Part shown: piece by piece, positions 25,235 through 32,294 of the stretch
How positions within the stretch are numbered: position 1 is the first letter of the stretch
Layout: the number at the start of each line of letters is the position of its first letter
From: Streptomyces sp. NBC_00239
GTDB taxonomy: Bacteria; Actinomycetota; Actinomycetes; Streptomycetales; Streptomycetaceae
Length of the DNA: 64,000 nucleotides
Direction of reading: 5' to 3'
Assembly: GCF_036194065.1 (NCBI RefSeq)
Contig: NZ_CP108095.1
Location: 8,308,001-8,372,000 of the forward strand
Program-made: the position numbers and the translations under genes
Notes under the pieces: model-generated
What the model was told of the DNA's origin: nothing
The model's database searches: none
Seen by the model: only the letters and a program-made list of their open reading frames with translations

Positions 25235-26281
25235 ATGAATAAAATAGACATAGGGTTCGACGATCTCGAACCTCAGGATCTCGCTGTTTACGACCTGGCC
25301 ATCCGCAAAGGCGGCCTGCCGACCACTCATGACCTGAGTCCGGACGGCATGACTCCGCAGGAGGTCGAACGGAGCGTTGCCAAACTCCTGGAGATGCGGC
25401 TGCTCAGGGCATCCGCGACCGAACCGGGGACGTTCGTGTCGGTGGCGCCGCAGACCGCCGCGGCCGAACTCACCAGTGTCCTGGTCGGAGAAGTGTCCCT
25501 GCGACAGCAGGCCATCGCGCGCATCGCCGAGGGCAAAGAGGCCTTGGTCGCCCGCTACACCGAGGGCATGGCCGCCGCAGCGGGCGGTGTCCACCGGCTC
25601 AAGGACCTGCACAAGATCCGCCTGCTCCTGGAGGAGACCGCGGAACGCTGTCGCTTCGAGGTGCTCACGGCGCAGCCGGGCGGTGCGCGGAGCCCCGAAA
25701 TCCTGGCCGAAGCCCTGCCGCGCGACCGCCGCATGCTGGAACGGGGCGTTGCCATGCGCACCCTCTACCAGCGCACCACCCGCTACAACCAGCCGGCCCG
25801 TGCGTATGTCGAAGAGGTCACCCGCCTCGGTGCCGAAGTGCGGACCTCCAACGAGCTGTTCAACCGGCTCATCATCTTCGACCGCGAGACCGCCTTCATA
25901 CCGGACCACGCCGACCCGCTGGCTGCGGTGGTGGTCCGCGAACCGTCCATCGTCGCCTTCCTCCTCGAGGTGTTCGAACGCAGCTGGCAGGCGGCCGAGG
26001 ACTTCGACACCGGCAGCAACGACAGGGATTCCGGCCGCGGCATCTCGGGCGACGTGAAGCTGAGCATCCTCAAACTGCTCGCCGAAGGGCTCAAGGACGA
26101 GGTCATAGCCCGTCGGCTCGGCATGTCGGTCCGCACCTGCCGCAAGCACATCGCCGCCATCATGCTTCAGTTCGGAGCCACCAGCCGGTTCCAGGGCGGC
26201 TACATCGCACACCGGCTCCACCTGCTCGACAGCTCTGACCAGGAAGGCGGCCCGTCAGGGGTCGAGACTGAGGACGGCTGA
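25235..26281 (+). CDS. LuxR-type regulator with N-terminal TrmB-like winged helix
   Basis: A 348-residue regulator. Residues 5-60 (LEPQDLAVYDLAIRKGGLPT, VERSVAKLLEMRLLRAS) look like a TrmB-type winged helix. The middle (about 90-265) includes RLLLEETAERCRFEVLTAQP and MRTLYQRTTRYNQPARAYVE, a PLD-like fold found in this Streptomyces group. The C-terminal LuxR HTH is SILKLLAEGLKDEVIARRLG then MSVRTCRKHIAAIMLQFGA. A second protein with the same plan is encoded at 40163-41137. It converges on the last gene of the minus-strand operon and overlaps it by 27 bases. It probably controls the cluster; the ligand is unknown. Confidence 0.88.
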   Translation: MNKIDIGFDDLEPQDLAVYDLAIRKGGLPTTHDLSPDGMTPQEVERSVAKLLEMRLLRASATEPGTFVSVAPQTAAAELTSVLVGEVSLRQQAIARIAEGKEALVARYTEGMAAAAGGVHRLKDLHKIRLLLEETAERCRFEVLTAQPGGARSPEILAEALPRDRRMLERGVAMRTLYQRTTRYNQPARAYVEEVTRLGAEVRTSNELFNRLIIFDRETAFIPDHADPLAAVVVREPSIVAFLLEVFERSWQAAEDFDTGSNDRDSGRGISGDVKLSILKLLAEGLKDEVIARRLGMSVRTCRKHIAAIMLQFGATSRFQGGYIAHRLHLLDSSDQEGGPSGVETEDG

Positions 26282-27307
26282 CAGGCCGGCTGCCGCACCG
26301 CCCCCCGTCGCATCGGGGGGCCCAAGGAGGCGCACCAGTGAACCGGCGTACCGGGCGCGGCAGTAGTGAGCCTCGACCCGGGCCTGGAGGGCCTCGAGCC
26401 GCCAGGTCCCGTCGGCCCGCCCGACCGGCACGGCCACCCGCCCCGAGGGTGCCAGCCGCTGCGCCACCAGCCGGGTGCGCCCGCTGACCGCGTCTTCCAG
26501 CGCCCGGTGCCAGGCGCCGGGACTGGTCGCCCGGCCGAGCACGGTGCCCGGCCGGGCACCGGGGCGCGCGCTCTTGAGCAGGTATCCGGTCCGCTCGGCC
26601 ACGAGATGTGCCAGCAGCGGTGTGACGGTGCCCCCGATCAGGACGGTGCGGTCCGCCACCGGGTACGTCGCCGGGACATGCCGCTCCACCAGTTGTGCGT
26701 GGTGGGGCCCGAAAGCGGTGCGCTCCTCGTGCAGCCAGGCGAGCAGCAGGCGGTTGGAGTACCAGCGCCCCTGCGCCGTCCCGGACGTACGCGGAACCGC
26801 ACCCGCCCCGATCCGGGCAGGGTCCGGGCATCCGATCGAAGCACCCTTCGACTTCAGCCGGTCGGCCACCACGCAGGAGGCGTGGGCCGTGCCGACCGCT
26901 CCCACTGCCTCCACGGCGGAACCGGACGGCCGCTGCTCGAATCCGGTGAACTGCCACACCCCCTCGTGGGGGAGGGCCGCCGCACACCAGCCGCCCTCCC
27001 GGGCGGCGCCCAGGGCCGCCCCCGGCAGCGGCTCCTCGTCCAACAGCTCGCCCAGCCGCCCTGGGTCACCGGCGGCACGCCGGTGAGCAACGGCCACCAA
27101 CAGCCGGATGAGCGTGCTGCCGATGCGCTCCTGCTCCCTCAGATGCCGCCGCCGCATGAGGATCGGCCGCAGCGGCAGGCCCGGATCAGGGCCCTCCGGC
27201 GACAGCGGGGGCTCCACGGCGGCCAGCCGGCCCGTCATGTCCTGCAGCTGACCGGGCCCGAGCTGCCGGAACTCGTCCAGCCACGCGAACGAGGGCGCCG
27301 ATTGCAT
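26255..27307 (-). CDS. Shortened, divergent ATP-grasp-like protein (paralogue A)
   Basis: A 350-residue protein related to the next two upstream genes and to the protein at 41315. Shared landmarks are PLRPILMRRRHLREQERI near the start, WYSNRLLLAWLHEE (where the paralogues have S-K-x-L-L-A-W), and YLLKSARPGARPGTVLGR. Compared with the paralogues it lacks the E-C-N-containing central domain of about 90 residues, and the Gly-rich G-G-x-G loop after the nucleotide lysine is changed to ARPG. It may therefore be inactive and serve as a partner or regulator of the full-length forms. GAGGAGGTGGC precedes the ATG at 27307. Last gene of the operon starting with the TauD gene. Confidence 0.7.
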   Translation of the reverse strand: MQSAPSFAWLDEFRQLGPGQLQDMTGRLAAVEPPLSPEGPDPGLPLRPILMRRRHLREQERIGSTLIRLLVAVAHRRAAGDPGRLGELLDEEPLPGAALGAAREGGWCAAALPHEGVWQFTGFEQRPSGSAVEAVGAVGTAHASCVVADRLKSKGASIGCPDPARIGAGAVPRTSGTAQGRWYSNRLLLAWLHEERTAFGPHHAQLVERHVPATYPVADRTVLIGGTVTPLLAHLVAERTGYLLKSARPGARPGTVLGRATSPGAWHRALEDAVSGRTRLVAQRLAPSGRVAVPVGRADGTWRLEALQARVEAHYCRARYAGSLVRLLGPPDATGGGAAAGLSAVLSLDP

Positions 27308-27372
27308 GCCACCTCCTCGTTTCCGTATTGATTCCGTGCTCCCTTCTTGCTCCCCTCGCTCGGCGGGAGGGT

Positions 27373-28695
27373 TCACAGGCCGAGGTTGAACGAGGCGCCA
27401 CGGGCGAAGTTCACCACCGAGGGCGATTCGGAAGGGGCGTGCCGCACCATGTATCCGGCGGGTGCGCCATCCACCACGTAGGGGCCCAGGACGTAGGACA
27501 CCGGGCGGCGAACCAGCCGGTCCGTGGCCGCGTCGTGGAAGGCCACGGTCATCGGATCCGGCCGCACCAGTTCCTGGACTATGTGCGTCCCCGCCGTCAC
27601 TGCCGCCTCGATCAGGGACCGCCACTGGGCCGGGTCGACCGAGCGGCCGAGTACGACGTCCCGTCCCCCGAAGGCACCCACCGGCTTCAGGACCAGCTCC
27701 GCGCGCCGGCGGACGGCCAGCTCGGGGAGGCTTTGCTCACGTCCGTCGTGTACGACGGCACCCGGCTCCAGGCGCCGGGTCCACGGCACGGACTCCGCGA
27801 CGAGAGCCTCCTCCTCGGCGGTGAGCCGGAACCGGCCGGCCGACAGCCAGGCCAGCACCAGCTTGCTCGACAGCAGCATGCCGGCATCCGGGGCGATCAC
27901 CACGGACTCCTGATGCAGCCGCTGCACGACCTCCAGAGAGATGCCCATCCGCTGCCATTCGGCCGCGATGAAGTGGTTGACGACCACCGGCCATTCGGCC
28001 CCGCTGCCCTCCAATTCCTCCGGTTCGAAGAACTCGGAGGCGAAGCCGTGATCCCGCAGGTAGCGCGCCTCGGTCTCGAAGTACCGTGAGTCGCCGACGT
28101 TCTCCTCCCGCATGGTGCCGACGACGGCGACCTTCGGGGGCATGCCGCGCTCCTCGCACAGCCGCCGGAACAGGCGCGCCCTGCCCGCGTACGGCTCGTG
28201 CGTGCCGGGCCGCCCGAGCCGGGCCTCGGCCGTCCGGTAGAGCGACCGGTACACCGACGTGAGGTGGCGCGCGACCACCGGGCCGATGTCCGCCGTCCCG
28301 AAGTTGCACTCCAGGAACCGGGGCCGCCCGTTCTCGAACACGACGTCGGGCCGGGCCAGCAGGCCTGCGCGGGACCGCTCCGCCCCGGCGCCGCCGGCGT
28401 TGAGGAGGGGCACCTGCCCAGATGTCAGCCCGACCAGGTCCCGCAGCACCACTGGGTCCTCGGACAGGGACCAGCAGACTTTCTCGATCAGCCGTACCAG
28501 GCCCACGGCTGCCTGCTCCATCCGGTGTCGTGCACCGTCCGCGAGGGCGATCGGCTGCACAGGGGTGAGGACCTCGTCCGGAGTGAAGGGCAGCCCGCGC
28601 AGCGCGTGCCGGATCCGCCGCGCGACATCGCCGGGCTCGTTCCGTACACGGGCCCTGTCGCGGTCGTCGGCCACCTCGTCCCAGGTGTCCAGCAT
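27373..28695 (-). CDS. ATP-grasp-like amide ligase candidate (paralogue B)
   Basis: A 440-residue protein. The N-terminal half contains RPRFLECNFGTADIGPVVAR, in which the E-C-N triad corresponds to a conserved site in all full-length paralogues; the middle has PKVAVVGTMREENVGDSRYF and SSKLVLAWLS; the C-terminal half carries LVLKPVGAFGGRDVVLGRS and HIVQELVRPDP, the lysine and glycine loop of an ATP-grasp nucleotide site. The order of parts recalls circularly permuted ATP-grasp or glutathionylspermidine-synthase-like enzymes, which join a carboxylate to an amine through an acyl phosphate. Inference: it adds an amino acid or amine to the peptide off the assembly line. GAGGAG lies seven bases before ATG 28695. 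Confidence 0.75.
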   Translation of the reverse strand: MLDTWDEVADDRDRARVRNEPGDVARRIRHALRGLPFTPDEVLTPVQPIALADGARHRMEQAAVGLVRLIEKVCWSLSEDPVVLRDLVGLTSGQVPLLNAGGAGAERSRAGLLARPDVVFENGRPRFLECNFGTADIGPVVARHLTSVYRSLYRTAEARLGRPGTHEPYAGRARLFRRLCEERGMPPKVAVVGTMREENVGDSRYFETEARYLRDHGFASEFFEPEELEGSGAEWPVVVNHFIAAEWQRMGISLEVVQRLHQESVVIAPDAGMLLSSKLVLAWLSAGRFRLTAEEEALVAESVPWTRRLEPGAVVHDGREQSLPELAVRRRAELVLKPVGAFGGRDVVLGRSVDPAQWRSLIEAAVTAGTHIVQELVRPDPMTVAFHDAATDRLVRRPVSYVLGPYVVDGAPAGYMVRHAPSESPSVVNFARGASFNLGL

Positions 28696-28730
28696 GGTGA
28701 TCTCCTCACGGCGCGCGGAGCCGGTCCGGC

Positions 28731-30104
28731 TCACGGGGTCATCCAGCAGGTGTTCATGACGCCTCCGCCGATGGCGTTGACCATGGTCGTGTCGGCGCGG
28801 TCGGTGTGGCGGGCCAGGATGCCGCCGAGTTGACCGCCCATGAGCATCGGACCGAAGACCGAGGCGACGCGGGCGACTTCGACCGACTGGTCCGCGGCAC
28901 GCAGGACGGGAACCGGGAGCGGGTCCGGACGCATGAACTCCTGCACGATGTACGAGCCGTCCTGCACCGCCCGCTCCACCGCCGCGGCCCACGCATTGGC
29001 ATCCGTGTCCGCCCCCGCCGTCATGCCCTCCCCGCCGTGCTGGTCGGAGGGCTTGATGACGAACCGTTCCCGCTCGTCGATCAGCAGGTCGAGCAGACCG
29101 TGCGTGCGGCCCTGCCGGTTGACCTTGCCGTCGACGAGCAGCCTGGTCCACGGCAGGTGCCGGTCCAGGAAGTCCCGGTCGGCCGACGGCATCTCTTCGG
29201 CCGCCTCCGAAGCCCAGGCCAGCAGCTTCTTGCTGGAATAGACGTCCGCCACTTCAGGCGACAGCGTGATGGCGCTGTCGGCGAGCATGGCGTGGTGCAG
29301 GGCGGACATGTCCAGGTCGGCCCGCGGAGCATCCGCGGACACGAACATCCGCAGTGCCACGTCGATCCTCCGGCCCTGGTGCCGGAGGGAAGTGCCATCC
29401 GACTCCAGGTCGTTGGGCACGGCGAACTCGGCGGCCATGCCGTTGCGCTCGAAGTCCTCCACCACATCACCGAAGTACTGCGCGGAGCCGAAACCAGTGC
29501 CCCGGTCCCAGCCCAGGACCGCCACCCGCGGACGCTCCACACCGCGGTCGCGGGCCACCTCGCGGACCACCTCGCGACGTGGCCGCATCACCTCGGGGAC
29601 CAGCAGTGCCGACGTGTCGGCGACGGGGTCGCCGGGGCCGTACACCTCACGGAAGTACCGGTCGATCCGCGTCACCTGCTCGGGGCCGGCGACAGCGCTC
29701 ATGATGTTGCACTCCACGACGCGGACGACGCCTGCGCTCACCACGATGTCGGGGCGCGCCATCTGGAATGCGGAGGCGTTCCAGGCCGCGTCCTCAGTGA
29801 GCATGCAGACCCCCGGGCGGCGGTAGCCGAGCAGGTCCGCCAGCTCGAAGACGCTGCTCGTGCGGGCCGCGGCGACCCGTCGCAGGATCTCCAGCAGCCG
29901 GAGACCGACGGTGCGCATCTCCTCTGCCAGCGCCGTCGGCAGCAGGACGGGACGCAGGGGCACCGGCCCTTGGGGATGCCGGTACATGCTGTCGGCGAGT
30001 CGTTCCTCGAGGCCCCGGGCAATGGCTGCCGGCCGGCCGGCAGCACCCCGGTCGGCCAGGAGCCGTTCGTCCCAGGAACGTGCGAAGCGGTCATACAAGG
30101 TCAT
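28731..30104 (-). CDS. ATP-grasp-like amide ligase candidate (paralogue C)
   Basis: A 457-residue full-length member. Landmarks: HPQGPVPLRPVLLPTALAEE at 43-62, VRVVECNIMSAVAGPEQVTR (E-C-N), RVAVLGWDRGTGFGSAQYFG, YSSKKLLAWASEAA and the nucleotide site FVIKPSDQHGGEGMTAGA followed by YIVQEFMRPDPLPVP. The G-G-x-G loop is intact. Its start overlaps the stop of the MFS gene upstream by 14 bases, and 35 bases separate it from paralogue B. The three adjacent copies arose by duplication and probably handle different substrates. Reaction assigned by fold only. Confidence 0.77.
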   Translation of the reverse strand: MTLYDRFARSWDERLLADRGAAGRPAAIARGLEERLADSMYRHPQGPVPLRPVLLPTALAEEMRTVGLRLLEILRRVAAARTSSVFELADLLGYRRPGVCMLTEDAAWNASAFQMARPDIVVSAGVVRVVECNIMSAVAGPEQVTRIDRYFREVYGPGDPVADTSALLVPEVMRPRREVVREVARDRGVERPRVAVLGWDRGTGFGSAQYFGDVVEDFERNGMAAEFAVPNDLESDGTSLRHQGRRIDVALRMFVSADAPRADLDMSALHHAMLADSAITLSPEVADVYSSKKLLAWASEAAEEMPSADRDFLDRHLPWTRLLVDGKVNRQGRTHGLLDLLIDERERFVIKPSDQHGGEGMTAGADTDANAWAAAVERAVQDGSYIVQEFMRPDPLPVPVLRAADQSVEVARVASVFGPMLMGGQLGGILARHTDRADTTMVNAIGGGVMNTCWMTP

Positions 30105-31314
30105 GGATGTCCTTCCGAGGGGCGGAGCGGTTCAGAGCGCCGGCGTTCCTGAGCGTGCCGGGTACGAAGAACAGGGCCGCGCCGGAGACGGCCGCGCAGA
30201 GCAGCAGTGCCGCGCGCAGCCCGAGCAGCGTGCCCACGAGCCCGGAGACGAGCGGGCCCAGCGGAACCAGGAACCAGGCGAGGGCCCGGTACGAGGCGTT
30301 GATCCTGCCGAGCATCCCGGCCGGTGCGGCGCGCTGCCGGTAGGAGACGGTGATGATGTTCCAGGTCACCACGGACGCGCTGTACACCATCAGTGCGCAG
30401 GCATTGGGGACCGGACGGGCCGTCACGACGGGCACCGCCAGGGCGAGCGTGCCCAGGACGACGGTGCCGGTGAGGACCCGCATCGGGGCCAGTCGGTCCG
30501 GCAGCCGCGGGGTGAGGGCCGTGGCTGCCAGACCGCCGAGCGAGGCGGCGGACATGGCGAGGCCGAAGCCCGCGCCGGTCAGCCCGACCGGGCCCGGGGC
30601 GAGTGCGTACAAGGTGAAGACGGGCATCCAGCCGGCGTACGCCACCGCGCTGCAGGCGGTCATGGCGACGAAGCGCACCAGCAGGGGATCGCGCCGCAGG
30701 AAGCGCATGCCCTCGACGACCTCGCCGCGGATGTCGCGCCGCGGCCCGGACGCGGCTGCGGGGATCGCCGGCAGTGCCAGCATGACCAGCGCCGTCACTC
30801 CGTACAGCGCGGCGCCGGCACCGGTGACGGTCAGCAGGCTGAGGGCGGCGACCACGCCGGCGGCGGAGGGCCCGAGGAAGCTCCTCATGATCAGTTCGGT
30901 TGCCGTCAGCTTGGCGTTGGCCGCCACCAAGCCATCGGGCCCGACCATCGACGGCGTGGAACTCTGGGCAGCCACTTCGTAGAAGGCCTCAAGGACTCCC
31001 AGCGCGGCGGCCGCGACGACCAGCGCCGGAATACGGGGCCCGGAGGCCGCCAAGACGAGCAGCAGGGAACCGAGCACCGCCATCCGGCACGCGCTGGCCC
31101 ACAGCAGTACCGTGCGGACGGAAACGCGCTCCACCCACACGCCCACCACCGGCGCGAGCAGGGTCCATGGCAGCGCGCGGCCCACGGACACCAGCGCCAC
31201 GTCCAGCGGCGACCGGGAGGCCGCGGCCGCCATGAGCGGTAGCAGCACGGCGGTCAGACCGTCGGCCAAGGTGGAGAAGGAGAACGAGGTCAGCAGGATG
31301 CGGAACGGGCGCAC
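30091..31314 (-). CDS. MFS exporter
   Basis: A 407-residue membrane protein with about twelve helices. GTG 31314 (VRPFRILLTSFSFSTLADGL) is chosen because it opens on the first helix and overlaps the thioesterase gene by 25 bases. The loop GVWVERVSVRTVLLWASACR holds the MFS motif-A-like basic pattern between helices 2 and 3, and HLVSGLVGTLLGLRAALLL-type text closes the second half. It resembles the drug-efflux/enterobactin-exporter branch. Its place between the thioesterase and ligase genes argues that it exports the cluster product and gives self-resistance. Confidence 0.85.
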   Translation of the reverse strand: MRPFRILLTSFSFSTLADGLTAVLLPLMAAAASRSPLDVALVSVGRALPWTLLAPVVGVWVERVSVRTVLLWASACRMAVLGSLLLVLAASGPRIPALVVAAAALGVLEAFYEVAAQSSTPSMVGPDGLVAANAKLTATELIMRSFLGPSAAGVVAALSLLTVTGAGAALYGVTALVMLALPAIPAAASGPRRDIRGEVVEGMRFLRRDPLLVRFVAMTACSAVAYAGWMPVFTLYALAPGPVGLTGAGFGLAMSAASLGGLAATALTPRLPDRLAPMRVLTGTVVLGTLALAVPVVTARPVPNACALMVYSASVVTWNIITVSYRQRAAPAGMLGRINASYRALAWFLVPLGPLVSGLVGTLLGLRAALLLCAAVSGAALFFVPGTLRNAGALNRSAPRKDIHDLV

Positions 31315-32234
31315 TGGCCGGGCCTCCCGTCGGGTGTCCCGGCCGGCCCGGCGAGCAGCCGGGAGAAGTCGGCCGCCCGGCGCCTGCGAGCCCCGCCGCC
31401 CAGTCCCGCAACGATGTCCTGCAGGACGCCGGCCAGCACGGGAGCGTTCGCCTCGGAGAACACCGAGTGGTGCGTCCCGGGGGAACTCCGGTACGTCACC
31501 TCTCGGGCCAGCAGACGGCTCCAGCCGAGGTCCTCGGGAGCTCCCGTCGCCGCCCAGCCCTTCTCGTCCGCCGCGCGCACCAGGAAACAGGGGGCGGTGC
31601 AGCCCGCATCGGGCCACTCCCGCCGCACGGCGTCGAGGTGCCAGCGGAACACGTCGACGAACGGACCCAGGTCCGTCGCCGATATCCGTGCACCGGGCGT
31701 GGCCCGGTTGAAGGCGGCGGCGACCTCGGCCAGGGCCGACTCCTCGTCCGCCCCGGCGGCGTCCGCCAGCTCCACGCCGAACAGCCCGGCGATCTCGGCG
31801 TGCGCGGACCGGTCCCGGCCGGCGAGCACGTCGGGGGTGGCGCTGTCGATCAGGACCACCGCGTCGGGCGGGCAGCCGGCGGCCTCCGCCCGACGGCTCA
31901 TCTCCATGGCGACCGCGCCGCCGAAGGACCAGCCGGCCAGCACCGCACCGGCCGGCGAGGCCACCCGGTCCAGTGCGGCGAGGTAGTCCTCGGCGATCGC
32001 GGGGAGGGAGCACCGGTCCGGCGGACCCGGTTCGAGCGCCTCGTAGGCGAACACGTTCCAGGACGGGTCCAGATGGGGAAGCAGTCTGCGGAACCCGCCC
32101 GCCCCGCCCCCCGCCGGGTGGACGAAGACGATCGTCCGGCCCCGCCCGATGTCCCGCAGCGGCAGGAGGTTCCCTGTGTCCGGGAGGGTCCCGGCCGGCG
32201 CAGCATTGATGGTGTCTACGAGCACAGTCGTCAT
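31290..32234 (-). CDS. Stand-alone thioesterase of the assembly line
   Basis: A 314-residue alpha/beta hydrolase. RTIVFVHPAGGGAGGFRRLL gives the oxyanion region, LAGWSFGGAVAMEMSRR the nucleophile elbow (Ser about 103), and SPGTHHSVFSEANAPVLAGV the catalytic His. It resembles type I NRPS thioesterases more than short type II editors, and no NRPS or PKS protein in the cluster ends in a TE domain, so it is the best candidate for product release. The C-terminal 25 residues are extra and overlap the exporter gene. It follows NRPS1 by 60 bases. Confidence 0.88.
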   Translation of the reverse strand: MTTVLVDTINAAPAGTLPDTGNLLPLRDIGRGRTIVFVHPAGGGAGGFRRLLPHLDPSWNVFAYEALEPGPPDRCSLPAIAEDYLAALDRVASPAGAVLAGWSFGGAVAMEMSRRAEAAGCPPDAVVLIDSATPDVLAGRDRSAHAEIAGLFGVELADAAGADEESALAEVAAAFNRATPGARISATDLGPFVDVFRWHLDAVRREWPDAGCTAPCFLVRAADEKGWAATGAPEDLGWSRLLAREVTYRSSPGTHHSVFSEANAPVLAGVLQDIVAGLGGGARRRRAADFSRLLAGPAGTPDGRPGQCARSASC

Positions 32235-32294
32235 TTCCTCGTCGGTGGCCCGCCGTGGGCCGGACGGCGGTCCGGCCCACGGGGCGGGAGCGGT

